Positions 24,736-32,861 of a DNA stretch of 47,450 nt are shown here, piece after piece. Positions within the stretch are counted from its first letter, which is position 1; the number at the start of each line of letters is the position of its first letter. The translations under genes were made by a program, and so were the position numbers. Location: contig CAIMSP010000096.1 in assembly GCA_903844215.1 (NCBI GenBank), forward strand, positions 1 to 47,450. Direction: 5' to 3'. Below the pieces are notes generated by a model. The model was given only the letters and a program-made list of their open reading frames with translations, was not told where the DNA came from and searched no databases. The stretch is from an uncultured beta proteobacterium (GTDB lineage Bacteria; Pseudomonadota; Gammaproteobacteria; Burkholderiales; Burkholderiaceae_C).

Positions 24736-25430
24736 AAAAGCTGCCCCGAGTGCTGATCGTTGAAGACGAAGCCGCCATTGCCGAGTTGATTGCAGTGAAC
24801 CTTCGGCACAACGGCTTCGCGCCGGTCTGGGCCAGCGACGGCGAGGCCGCGCAGCGCGAGCTCGACGCGGTGTTGCCCGACGTGATTCTGCTGGACTGGA
24901 TGCTGCCCGGACAAAGCGGCGTGGCGCTGGCCAAGAGATGGCGCGCCGACGCGCGCACCAAGGGCGTTCCGATCCTGATGCTGACCGCCCGAAGCGATGA
25001 GCCGGACAAGGTGGCCGGTCTGGATGCGGGTGCGGACGACTACATCACCAAGCCATTTTCGACCCAGGAGTTGCTGGCGCGCATGCGCGCCGTGCTGCGC
25101 CGCCGGGCTCCCGAGCAGGTGGCCGACAGCGTCACCATGGGTGAGCTGGTGTTGGACGGGGCCACGCATCGCGTGTCCTACCAGGGTCAGAGCCTCAAGC
25201 TCGGGCCGACCGAATTCAAGCTGCTGCATTACCTGATGAAGCACGCCGAGCGCGTGCACAGCCGAGGCCAGTTGCTCGACAAGGTCTGGGGCGACCACGT
25301 GTTCATCGAGGAGCGTACCGTGGATGTGCACGTCAAGCGGCTGCGTGAGTCACTGGGTGACGCGGGTGCCATGGTGGAGACGGTGCGCGGCGCCGGCTAC
25401 CGCTTGACAACCCAGAGCGTGCGCGCCTAG
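24732..25430 (+). CDS. phoB: Phosphate regulon response regulator PhoB
   Basis: The protein has 232 residues. The receiver domain has the acidic pair EDE near residue 12, the phospho-acceptor Asp in VILLDWMLPG (about residue 54), a Thr in MLTARSD and Lys in ITKPFSTQELLARM. The C-terminal OmpR-type winged helix contains LGPTEFKLLHYLMKHAERVHSRGQLLDKVWG and RTVDVHVKRLRESL, the PhoB-type recognition region. It would bind the Pho boxes described in this window. Confidence 0.97.
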   Translation: MKKLPRVLIVEDEAAIAELIAVNLRHNGFAPVWASDGEAAQRELDAVLPDVILLDWMLPGQSGVALAKRWRADARTKGVPILMLTARSDEPDKVAGLDAGADDYITKPFSTQELLARMRAVLRRRAPEQVADSVTMGELVLDGATHRVSYQGQSLKLGPTEFKLLHYLMKHAERVHSRGQLLDKVWGDHVFIEERTVDVHVKRLRESLGDAGAMVETVRGAGYRLTTQSVRA

Positions 25431-25442
25431 GACGCGGAGCCG

Positions 25443-26771
25443 ATGTTCTGGCGACTGCTGCGATTCTTTTTGCTTCAGGCGGCGGGCGCAGCCTTGGGCT
25501 ATGGTCTGTGGCCTTTGGAACTGCCCTGGCAAGGCGCTGTGCTGGGCTCGGTTTTGGCCGGCACGGTCTGGGCCTTGATCGATCTGCGCCGGGGCATGCG
25601 TTTGCTGCACTGGCTGCGCCAGGGCGAGGTGGCGCAGCTGCCGGAACTGCCCGGCCTCTGGGGCGAAGCGGGAACTCGGGCGCGCACCCTGCTCCGGGAG
25701 CGCGATCAACAGCTGGCAAACAGCGAGACCCGGCTGGCTGAATTTCTGTCAGCGATTCAGACTTCGCCCAATGGCGTGGTCTTGCTCGACGCTCAGGGTC
25801 GCATCGAGTGGTGCAACCGCACGGCAGCCGAGCATTTTGGCTTCGACCCGCAGCGTGACCTGGGTCAGCATATCGGCAACCTGTTGCGCGACCCGGACTT
25901 TGCCGCCTACCAGGCCGCGCACGATTACAGTCATGCCGTGGTCATTCCGGGGCCGCGCAGCACCGTGAGCCGCCCCGTGCGGCTGTCGGTGGACCTGCAT
26001 GCCCATGGCGACGGGCGCCGCCTGCTGCTGTCGCGAGATGTCACGGCGCTGGAGCAGGCCGAGACCATGCGGCGCGACTTTGTGGCCAATGTGTCGCACG
26101 AGATCCGCACGCCCTTGACGGTCCTGGGGGGATTTGTCGAGACCCTGCAAACCCTGCCGCTCAAGCCCCAGGAACAGCAACGCTATCTGGCGCTGATGGC
26201 GCAGCAGGCGCAGCGCATGCATTTGCTGGTCAGCGATTTGCTCACGCTCTCGAGGCTGGAGGGCAGTCCACCGCCACCGCTGGAAGAGTGGCATGCGGTG
26301 CGGGAATTGCTGGACGATTGCGAGCGCGAGGCCCGGGCCTTGTCGGAGCTCGTGGCGGTTCCGGCGCATGAGATCGAGTTCCGCTGCGACCGCGCGACCG
26401 AATTGGCCGGAGCCAGTTCCGAGCTGCTCAGCGCGATGTCCAATCTGGTGAGCAATGCCGTGCGCTACACGCCCGCCGGCGGCCGCATCGACGTGCTTTG
26501 GCGCACCCTGGCCGACGGCCAGGCCGAATTCTCAGTGCAAGACACCGGGCCGGGCATCGCGCCCGAGCATTTGCCGCGACTCACAGAGCGCTTTTACCGG
26601 GTTGACCGCAGTCGCGCGCGTGAAACCGGCGGCACCGGACTGGGCCTGGCGATCGTCAAACATGTGGCGCAACGCCATGGTGCGGAATTAAAAATCGAGA
26701 GCACGCCTGGGCGGGGGTCGCGTTTTGCGATTCGCTTCCCGGCGGTGCGCCTGAGGCCGACCGCAACCTGA
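25443..26771 (+). CDS. phoR: Phosphate regulon sensor histidine kinase PhoR
   Basis: The protein has 442 residues. Two N-terminal hydrophobic segments with almost no periplasmic loop, as in enterobacterial PhoR, are followed by a cytoplasmic PAS domain (NGVVLLDAQGRIEWCNRTAAEHFG). The H box is VANVSHEIRTPLTVL, the N box SNLVSNAVRYTP, the G boxes DTGPGIAPEHLPRLTERFYRVD and GGTGLGLAIVKHVA. It phosphorylates PhoB under phosphate limitation through PstSCAB-PhoU. It begins 12 bp after phoB. Its 3' end is 7 bp from the convergent membrane gene. Confidence 0.97.
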   Translation: MFWRLLRFFLLQAAGAALGYGLWPLELPWQGAVLGSVLAGTVWALIDLRRGMRLLHWLRQGEVAQLPELPGLWGEAGTRARTLLRERDQQLANSETRLAEFLSAIQTSPNGVVLLDAQGRIEWCNRTAAEHFGFDPQRDLGQHIGNLLRDPDFAAYQAAHDYSHAVVIPGPRSTVSRPVRLSVDLHAHGDGRRLLLSRDVTALEQAETMRRDFVANVSHEIRTPLTVLGGFVETLQTLPLKPQEQQRYLALMAQQAQRMHLLVSDLLTLSRLEGSPPPPLEEWHAVRELLDDCEREARALSELVAVPAHEIEFRCDRATELAGASSELLSAMSNLVSNAVRYTPAGGRIDVLWRTLADGQAEFSVQDTGPGIAPEHLPRLTERFYRVDRSRARETGGTGLGLAIVKHVAQRHGAELKIESTPGRGSRFAIRFPAVRLRPTAT

Positions 26772-26778
26772 ATTCCGC

Positions 26779-28482
26779 TCAGCTCGGACGGCGTCGGAAC
26801 AGCGTGACGCGTTCTTGCTTGTCGGCCGGGCGCTGAAGGATTTGCACCGGCCTCCATTGCTGCAGGTCCGTGGCCTGAGCCAGGCTCCCCTGGGTTTCGG
26901 TGCCGGTGTTCACCAGCAACCAGGGACACAGCGACTGCGCCGAGGCTGGCTCCAGTTGCAGTCCGGCGTGAAACTCCAAGGCGGCGATCTGCGCCCGCGT
27001 CAATTCGTGTACCTGAACGCAAGCCTTGGGGCTGATGAGCGCGCTGAGCTCGCGCATCAGTGGCACGTAGCTGCGCGTGTAGTCTGCCAGCGGCAACCAC
27101 AGCGTCATGGCCAGCAACCAGCTCAACGCCGTGCCGCCCGCTGGTAGCACCAGGCTTTTCCAGATGGCGGCGCGCTGGCGGCCGGTGCGCCAGCGTACCA
27201 GCCAGAGCCAGGCCAGCGTGGCAGCGCAGGCGAGCAGGAACAGCGGCAGCGAGAAGCCGGGGATGAAACCTGGATAAAGCCGTGTGATGTTGGCCGCTGC
27301 GGCGCGCGGAAAACCGGTTTGCACGGCGACCCAGTAAACCCAGAAGAACAGCGCACAGGCGCTGAAAAACAGCAGCGTGAACCAGTCAATCAGCGCGGAC
27401 AGGCTGCGGCTGAGCGTGGGCAGCGAAAACGCCGCCAAGGCCGCGATGGCGGGCAGCGTCAGCAGCAGCGCGCGGTCCGAGCCCGCCGAGCTGATCGACC
27501 CGGCGCAGCCGACGGCCGTGAACAGCAGCGGCAGCGCCATGTGCCGGCTCCAGCGCTGGCGGCGCCAGCGCCACAGGGTCAGCAGGGCCAGTGGGCCTGC
27601 GGGCCAGCTGAACCACAGCCACAAACGTCCCAGACTGCGCCATTCGCTCCAACTGGCTTCGGGCCACTGCACGCGCCAGTGCCATAGTCCCAGCGCCCAG
27701 GAGGCCAGCGCCGTGAACAGTGTGATTGCCAAAATACGCCAGACGCCGCCTCTGCCTGGCCGCGCCTGTGGTTCCCGGCTGTCGGCATGCAGCTGCACCA
27801 GTGCGCCGCCCAGACCGAGCAACACGGCCAAGGCCGGCGCGCCGCTCAGCGCCAACCCGACCAAGCCCCCTAGCAGGCCAGCGGCGGCCGCAATGGGGCG
27901 ATAGGGCAGGGCCGCCAGGCCAAAGAAGCTGAGTGCGAAAAAGCCCAGTTGCGCCAGCGCCGGCGTGGTTTCATGCGACAGTTGCAGCAAACCCAGGCAG
28001 GCGATCAGGGCAAGCAGGCCCGCGTCGGCGATCGCGCGGGCGTAGTCGGTGGGGCGGGCCTCGCCGCCAAAGGCAAAACTCAGCGGCTGCGCCTGCGGGC
28101 TGCGCGCCAGGTAGTACACCGCATACCAGCTTGCGCTGAGCGTCAGCACCAGCAGCAACATGAACGGAATACGTGCCGCGAAGTCGGCCGCAAGCCAGGA
28201 CGGGCTCATGCGCATGGCCCAGGCGCCCAGCCAGTACGGCAGCAGGGACAGTGAAGGTGCGTCCTGCCCCAGCAGTTGGGGCTGCAGCCAGGATGTGGCG
28301 CCACGCGCCAAGGCCGCCATGTAGCCAAAGCCGGCCAGGTCGGCATTTTTCCAGGGTGCGCGCCCGATAAATCCCGGCAGAACGTAGGCCAGGCACAGCA
28401 ACAGCAAGGCCGGTCGCGGCAGGCGGCGCACGGCGTCCTGGCTGACGATGGCGGGTGTGGGCTGGTTCAAGCGGACTTTCAT
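26779..28482 (-). CDS. Large polytopic membrane protein, ArnT/PMT-like glycosyltransferase family member
   Basis: The protein has 567 residues with ten or more hydrophobic segments. The general plan (many helices, then a soluble C-terminal domain of about 130 residues with VQVHELTRAQIAALEFHAGLQ) resembles GT39/GT83 lipid-linked sugar transferases such as ArnT. The expected first-loop acidic pair is not obvious; the segment reads APWKNADLAGFGYMAAL with a single Asp, so catalytic activity is uncertain. The annotated ATG at 28482 lies inside palindromic element copy B and has no clear Shine-Dalgarno sequence. The gene ends 7 bp from phoR, convergent. Confidence 0.75.
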   Translation of the reverse strand: MKVRLNQPTPAIVSQDAVRRLPRPALLLLCLAYVLPGFIGRAPWKNADLAGFGYMAALARGATSWLQPQLLGQDAPSLSLLPYWLGAWAMRMSPSWLAADFAARIPFMLLLVLTLSASWYAVYYLARSPQAQPLSFAFGGEARPTDYARAIADAGLLALIACLGLLQLSHETTPALAQLGFFALSFFGLAALPYRPIAAAAGLLGGLVGLALSGAPALAVLLGLGGALVQLHADSREPQARPGRGGVWRILAITLFTALASWALGLWHWRVQWPEASWSEWRSLGRLWLWFSWPAGPLALLTLWRWRRQRWSRHMALPLLFTAVGCAGSISSAGSDRALLLTLPAIAALAAFSLPTLSRSLSALIDWFTLLFFSACALFFWVYWVAVQTGFPRAAAANITRLYPGFIPGFSLPLFLLACAATLAWLWLVRWRTGRQRAAIWKSLVLPAGGTALSWLLAMTLWLPLADYTRSYVPLMRELSALISPKACVQVHELTRAQIAALEFHAGLQLEPASAQSLCPWLLVNTGTETQGSLAQATDLQQWRPVQILQRPADKQERVTLFRRRPS

Positions 28483-28527
28483 GCAAGGGCTGCGAACTGC
28501 CCCGAGTCATGAAAGCACGTTCTTTCA
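28475..28527 (-). repeat. Dispersed palindromic element, copy B, overlapping a start codon
   Basis: On the plus strand ACTTTCATG, a GC-rich small hairpin (GGGC/GCCC), CATGAAAG, a 6-nt loop and CTTTCA occur in series. The middle CATGAAAG arm can pair with either the upstream CTTTCATG or the downstream CTTTCA. Read as minus-strand mRNA, the ATG of the membrane glycosyltransferase-like gene is part of one arm. This copy closely resembles copy C at 29120. Confidence 0.7.
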
Positions 28528-28572
28528 GGCTATGGGCAAGGGGTCAGCACGGGGACAGACCCGCATTAGAAC

Positions 28573-28608
28573 AAAAAAGGGCAGCACGGAATTCCGTGCT
28601 GCCCTTTT
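28573..28608 (-). terminator. Rho-independent terminator after rpmE2 (T-runs on both strands)
   Basis: A perfect 13+13-bp palindrome (GGGCAGCACGGAA and its complement, 28579-28604) is flanked by six A on the left and four T on the right. It therefore terminates minus-strand transcription of rpmE2 with a T6 tail, and could also act on plus-strand read-through. Confidence 0.9.
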
Positions 28609-28624
28609 GCGGGTGCTGAAGCGA

Positions 28625-28906
28625 TCAGTCTGCGGCGGGCGCCGGCGCAGCAGCGGCAGCGGTCTTGCCGAAGCGGTTGCGGAAGCGCTCGACGCGGCCG
28701 CCCATGGTGTCCACGGATTTTTGCGTACCGGTATAGAACGGGTGCGATTCGCTGGAGGTGTCCAACTTGAACAGCGGCAGTTCGCGGCCGTCTTCCATTT
28801 TGATCATTTCCTTGGCGTTGGCGCAGGAACGGGTCACAAATTTGAAGTTGTTGGACAGGTCCACGAAACACACTTCGCGGTAATTGGGGTGAATGCCTTC
28901 TTTCAT
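28625..28906 (-). CDS. rpmE2: 50S ribosomal protein L31 type B
   Basis: The protein has 93 residues. [27 protein letters not shown] and [27 protein letters not shown] are typical of L31. It lacks the CxxC zinc pair of type A, so it is the zinc-independent type B form. The Ala/Pro-rich tail after residue 80 ([12 protein letters not shown]) is variable. The start is preceded by AGAGAAG. A strong terminator follows. Copies of a dispersed palindrome lie on both sides of the gene. Confidence 0.97.
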   Translation of the reverse strand: MKEGIHPNYREVCFVDLSNNFKFVTRSCANAKEMIKMEDGRELPLFKLDTSSESHPFYTGTQKSVDTMGGRVERFRNRFGKTAAAAAPAPAAD

Positions 28907-29220
28907 GGTCTTCTCTTTCAGTTCAGTTGCAACAGCCGCACCAGCCTATTCCGGAGCACTTGTCACGAAGCCTTGGATTATCGCATGAAACCGGAGCTGC
29001 TTGTGCCGCGCTGCTGTAGGCGCCGGCCAAGGGCCAATTGTTTCAATGGGTGCGCGCCGGCCCTCGCCTTACCAGGTGGTTTGCAGGCTCCATAATCTGC
29101 GCTTTCCAAGTCTGCGGTCCTTCATGCAAGGGCCGCGAATCGCCCGGGTCGTGAAAGTGGCTTCTTTCACGTTAAGCTTGATCGCTTGGGCGCTGACTTG
29201 TTGACCAGAGAAAGGTATTC
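28907..29220. other. Intergenic region between rpmE2 and tolB
   Basis: This divergent gap of 314 bp has no credible gene. It must carry the rpmE2 promoter (a GATAAT-like minus-strand hexamer near 28978-28985 is the best -10 by eye, without a good -35) and palindromic element copy C (29120-29169). The tolB RBS GAGAAAGG ends 8 nt before the ATG at 29221. Confidence 0.5.
29120..29169 (+). repeat. Dispersed palindromic element, copy C
   Basis: CTTCATG, GGGC...GCCC small hairpin, CGTGAAAG, TGGCTT, CTTTCACG. It has the same orientation and order as copy B, with which it shares the GCAAGGGC-GCGAA-GCCC spacer, and lies 50 nt before tolB. The right-hand hairpin (CGTGAAAG/CTTTCACG) is a perfect 8+8-bp stem with a 6-nt loop. 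Confidence 0.72.
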
Positions 29221-30504
29221 ATGGGCTTTACTGCACAGTTATGTCGAAGAGCCGCGCTGTCCGTGCTGGCGCTGGCTTCGGTCGGCGCGTTCGCACAGTT
29301 CAGGGTGGAAGTCTCAGGCGTTGGCCTGACGCAATTGCCGATCGCGGTCGCGGCGTTTCGCGGCGACGATCAGGCGCCGCAGAAGATGGGCGGCATCGTT
29401 CAGTCGGACTTGCAGCGCAGCGGCCAATTCAGGCTCGTCGATGCGAGCGCGCTGGCCTACGATGAAAGCACCCGCCCCGATGTCGCGCTGTGGCGCCAAA
29501 AGGGCGCGGACTCGCTTGTCACGGGCAGCATTGCACGTCTTGCCGATGGACGCTTTGACGTCCGATTTCGGCTCTGGGACGTGGTGCGGGGCCAGGACGT
29601 GGGCGGTCAGAGCTACGTCATTCCTCAGGCGGACTTGAGGCTGGTGGCGCACCGCGTGGCCGATTTCGTCTATGAGCGGTTGACCGGCGACAAGGGCATT
29701 TTTTCCACCCGCATTGCCTATGTCACCAAGGCGGCGCAACACTACAACCTTTGGGTGGCGGATGCCGATGGCGAAAACGCCCAATCGGCTCTCACCAGTC
29801 CGGAGCCCATCATTTCACCGGCCTGGTCGCCCAACGGCGCTCAGTTGGCCTATGTGTCGTTCGAGTCGCGCAAACCCGTCGTTTACGTGCACGAGGTGGC
29901 AACGGGAAAGCGCCGCCTGGTGGCGAACTTCAAGGGTTCCAACAGTGCGCCGGCCTGGGCGCCGGACGGGCGTTCGCTTGCCGTGACCTTGAGCCGGGAT
30001 GGCTCCTCGCAGCTCTACGCGCTGGACGCCAACGGCGGCGAGGCGCGCCGCCTGACGCAATCGGGCAGCATTGACACCGAGCCGGCGTATTCCCCGGATG
30101 GCCGCTACATCTACTTTGTCAGCGACCGCGGCGGAGCGCCACAGATCTACCGAATGGCGCCCAGCGGTGCGGCGGTGGAACGCGTGACTTTCAGCGGCAA
30201 CTACAACATTTCCCCGGCACTGAGTCCGGATGGGCGCTGGCTGGCCTATATCTCGCGCGTCGGTGGGGCCTTCAAGCTGCACCTGATGGAGCTGAGCAGC
30301 GGCGCCGTGACGGCCCTCACCGACAGCACGGCGGACGAAAGCCCGAGTTTTGCGCCCAACAGCCGGCTGCTCGTGTTTGCCACCCATCAGCAAGGCAAGG
30401 AAGCCTTGATGACCACGACCCTGGATGGAAAGATCAAGGCCAAGCTGGCCGGGCAGGGCGGCGACATTCGCGAACCCGACTGGGGTCCGTTCCAGAAGCA
30501 GTAG
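29221..30504 (+). CDS. tolB: Tol-Pal system beta-propeller protein TolB
   Basis: The protein has 427 residues. The signal peptide ends at AFAQF near residue 25. An N-terminal domain (FRVEVSGVGLTQLPIAVAAF) is followed by a WD40-like propeller with repeated blocks such as ISPAWSPNGAQLAYVSF, SAPAWAPDGRSLAVTLS, EPAYSPDGRYIYFVSD and ISPALSPDGRWLAYIS. It works in the periplasm with Pal and the TolQRA motor to keep the outer membrane invaginated during division. GAGAAAGG precedes the ATG. pal follows after 25 bp. tolQRA are not in the window. Confidence 0.97.
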   Translation: MGFTAQLCRRAALSVLALASVGAFAQFRVEVSGVGLTQLPIAVAAFRGDDQAPQKMGGIVQSDLQRSGQFRLVDASALAYDESTRPDVALWRQKGADSLVTGSIARLADGRFDVRFRLWDVVRGQDVGGQSYVIPQADLRLVAHRVADFVYERLTGDKGIFSTRIAYVTKAAQHYNLWVADADGENAQSALTSPEPIISPAWSPNGAQLAYVSFESRKPVVYVHEVATGKRRLVANFKGSNSAPAWAPDGRSLAVTLSRDGSSQLYALDANGGEARRLTQSGSIDTEPAYSPDGRYIYFVSDRGGAPQIYRMAPSGAAVERVTFSGNYNISPALSPDGRWLAYISRVGGAFKLHLMELSSGAVTALTDSTADESPSFAPNSRLLVFATHQQGKEALMTTTLDGKIKAKLAGQGGDIREPDWGPFQKQ

Positions 30505-30529
30505 TGATGTCAATTCAAGGAGTCTTTTG

Positions 30530-31066
30530 ATGCGTTTGATCTTTTCTGCCGCCGTCCTGGCGTGGCTGTTGGCGGGGTGTGCTTCAGGCGTCAAGCTGAA
30601 CGATGTCCCGGTCGAGGACAAGGTGGCGTCCGCGCTGAATGCGCAGGGGACTGGGCTGGGTGCCAAGTCGGGAGCCGCCAGCAGCGCCGTGGCGCCCGTG
30701 GCCGCGCTGGGCAGCGAGAGTTCGGCGGCCGCCATTGCGCAGGGCAAGCTGGTGTACTTCGACTACGACAGTTTTTCGATCAAGCCGGAGTTCCAAGCGC
30801 TGATCGAGTCGAATGCGCGTTTCTTGCTGGCGGATCGCCAACGCCGCTTGCTGATCGAGGGCCACACGGATGAGCGTGGCGGGCGCGAATACAACCTGGC
30901 GCTGGGTCAGAAACGCGCGCAAGCCGTGCTCCAGGCGCTGAGTTTGCTCGGGGTGCACGAGACGCAGCTCGAAGCCGTGAGTTTTGGCAAGGAAAAGCCC
31001 GCAGCAAGCGGCAGCGATGAAGCGGCCATGGCCAAGAACCGACGTGCTGAACTGAGGATTCGATGA
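30530..31066 (+). CDS. pal: Peptidoglycan-associated lipoprotein Pal
   Basis: The protein has 178 residues. The signal peptide has lipobox LLAGC|A near residue 17, and AAGGAG precedes the ATG at 30530. The OmpA-like domain starts near residue 65 with KLVYFDYDSFSIKPEFQALIE and holds the peptidoglycan-binding IEGHTDERGGREYNLALGQKRA plus KNRRAELRIR. It anchors the outer membrane to the cell wall and partners TolB. The stop overlaps the start of cpoB. Confidence 0.97.
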   Translation: MRLIFSAAVLAWLLAGCASGVKLNDVPVEDKVASALNAQGTGLGAKSGAASSAVAPVAALGSESSAAAIAQGKLVYFDYDSFSIKPEFQALIESNARFLLADRQRRLLIEGHTDERGGREYNLALGQKRAQAVLQALSLLGVHETQLEAVSFGKEKPAASGSDEAAMAKNRRAELRIR

Positions 31067-31890
31067 TGAAAACCACCCTGCAATCCATTCCCTCCAGCAG
31101 TCGGCCAAGTCGGCGTGGACGGGCCGCGAAGGCCTTGCTCTGCGTCACGCTGGCGCTCGGTTTTGGATCAGCCCAAGCCAGCCTGCTGGAAGACGACGAG
31201 GCCCGCAAGGCGATATTGGAACTGCGCCAGCGCGTGGAAACCATGCGCCAAGCGCAGGACGAGCGCCTGGTCGAACTGGCGCGAAAGTCGGCCGAGGAGA
31301 GCACTCAGTGGCGGCGAAGCCTGGTGGAGTTGCAGAACCAGATCGAAGCTTTGCGCTCCGAATTGGCCAAGCTGCGCGGTCAGGGCGAGCAGTTGCAGCG
31401 CGACTTGAGCGAGTCGCAACAGCGCCAACGCGAAGCCACCGCGGCGTGGGAGCAGCGCCTGCAAAAACTGGAGCCCACGCGGGTGACGGTTGACGGCCAG
31501 GAGTTTGCCGCCGATCCGGCGGAAAAGCGCGAGTTTGAGACGGCGCTGGCGAGCTTGAAAAAGGGGGAGTTTGAGGCGGCCCAGCCGCTGTTCGTGGAAT
31601 TCATCAAGCGCTACAGCCAAAGCGAATATCGGAATTCGGCGCTGTTCTGGCTGGGCAACGCGCAGTACGCGACCCGCGACTACAAGGAGGCGGTGATCAA
31701 TTTTCGCGCGCTGGTAGCCCAGGCGCCAAATCACCTGCGCGCCCCCGAGGCGCTGCTGTCGATCGCCAATTGCCAGCTGGAACTCAAGGATGGCCGTAGC
31801 GCCAAGAAGACGCTGGAAGAATTGCTCAAGGCCTACCCGCAGTCGGATGCGGCGGCGGCGGCCAAGGAACGGCTGGCGCGCCTGAAATAG
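31063..31890 (+). CDS. cpoB: Cell division coordinator CpoB (YbgF)
   Basis: The protein has 275 residues. A signal peptide (ALLCVTLALGFGSAQA|S) is followed by a coiled coil (about residues 42-130, RVETMRQAQDERLVELARK onward) and C-terminal TPR repeats (FEAAQPLFVEFIKRYSQSEY, YKEAVINFRALVAQAP, AKKTLEELLKAYPQSDAA). It links outer-membrane constriction with septal peptidoglycan synthesis in the Tol-Pal system. The ATG overlaps the pal stop, giving coupling. Confidence 0.95.
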   Translation: MMKTTLQSIPSSSRPSRRGRAAKALLCVTLALGFGSAQASLLEDDEARKAILELRQRVETMRQAQDERLVELARKSAEESTQWRRSLVELQNQIEALRSELAKLRGQGEQLQRDLSESQQRQREATAAWEQRLQKLEPTRVTVDGQEFAADPAEKREFETALASLKKGEFEAAQPLFVEFIKRYSQSEYRNSALFWLGNAQYATRDYKEAVINFRALVAQAPNHLRAPEALLSIANCQLELKDGRSAKKTLEELLKAYPQSDAAAAAKERLARLK

Positions 31891-31982
31891 CCGCATGCCA
31901 AGCCGCGCGGTGCCTGTACGGCAGCGAGTTTTTGCAGGCACGCCCGGTGCCGTCCTGCGCCCCCCTTTGAATTGCATTTCCC

Positions 31983-32747
31983 ATGACGAGCATTGACCCG
32001 CAGCGTAGGTTCGGTGGCCTGGATCGACTTTTCGGCGCCAGCGGGGCGAGCCGCGTGCGGGCCACTCACGTGGCGGTGGTGGGCATCGGTGGCGTGGGTT
32101 CTTGGTCCGCCGAGGCGCTGGCGCGCAGCGGCGTCGGGCGCTTGACGCTGATCGACCTGGACCACATCGCCGAGTCCAACATGAACCGACAGATTCACGC
32201 GCTCGAGCCCAGCCTGGGGCAGGCCAAGGTGTTGGCGATGCGCGATCGCATTGCGCTCATCAATCCGCAGTGCGAAGTGAACTGTGTCGAGGAGTTTGTC
32301 GATGCCCAGAACTGGCCCGGGATTTTGCCGCCAGGCGTCGGCGCCGTGATCGATGCCTGCGACCAGGTCAGGGCCAAGACGGCCATGGCCGCGTGGGCCC
32401 GCCGCGCTGACGTGCTGTTCATCACGGTGGGCGCCGCCGGCGGAAAACGCCACGCCCACCTGGTGGATATCGACGATCTGGCGCACACCACGCATGACCC
32501 CTTGCTGGCCCAGTTGCGCTATCGCCTGCGCAAGGAGCATGGCGCACCCGCCCTGGGAAAGAAGATCGGAACCGCCTGCGTGTTCAGTCGCGAGCCGGTG
32601 GCCAAGCCAGCGGCCGACTGCGCCATGCCGTCGGACGGAACGCTGAACTGCCACGGTTACGGATCCTCGGTGGGTGTCACCGCGACCTTTGGCATGTGCG
32701 CTGCGAGCTGGGTGCTGGATCGGATCGCCACTCAGGCGGGCGCTTGA
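31983..32747 (+). CDS. tcdA: tRNA threonylcarbamoyladenosine dehydratase TcdA (E1/ThiF family)
   Basis: The protein has 254 residues. It cyclises t6A at position 37 of tRNAs in an ATP-dependent reaction. The ATP-binding motif is VAVVGIGGVGSWSAEALARSGVGRLTLIDLD, followed by NMNRQIHALEPSLGQAKV (conserved Arg and Lys). VIDACDQVRAKTAM is the adenylation aspartate region. LRKEHG and GKKIGTACVFSREP are characteristic for the CsdL/TcdA branch rather than MoeB or ThiF. No zinc CxxC pairs are seen, which agrees with TcdA. It stands alone after the tol-pal genes. Confidence 0.93.
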   Translation: MTSIDPQRRFGGLDRLFGASGASRVRATHVAVVGIGGVGSWSAEALARSGVGRLTLIDLDHIAESNMNRQIHALEPSLGQAKVLAMRDRIALINPQCEVNCVEEFVDAQNWPGILPPGVGAVIDACDQVRAKTAMAAWARRADVLFITVGAAGGKRHAHLVDIDDLAHTTHDPLLAQLRYRLRKEHGAPALGKKIGTACVFSREPVAKPAADCAMPSDGTLNCHGYGSSVGVTATFGMCAASWVLDRIATQAGA

Positions 32748-32765
32748 GCCAGGATCTGCCAGCCC

Positions 32766-32796
32766 TTGCCGGTGCGCGGCGCTGATGGTCTATAAT
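32766..32796 (+). promoter_or_regulatory. Promoter of the rpsF-priB-rpsR-rplI operon
   Basis: A perfect TATAAT (32791-32796) lies about 65 nt before rpsF. The best -35 is TTGCCG (32766-32771) at a 19-nt spacing, which is longer than ideal. No other strong promoter is seen in the gap after tcdA. Confidence 0.6.
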
Positions 32797-32861
32797 CTTA
32801 GGCTTTGCCTTGTCGCACTACTACAGACGCAGTGGGCGACTCTTAACCACAAGGAGAATTT

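Noticed and set aside
28950..28972. TTGTCACGAAGCCTTGG near rpmE2 as a Pho box
   Set aside because: The second half-site lacks the GTCA core at +11, no -10 sits at the common distance, and it faces away from rpmE2.
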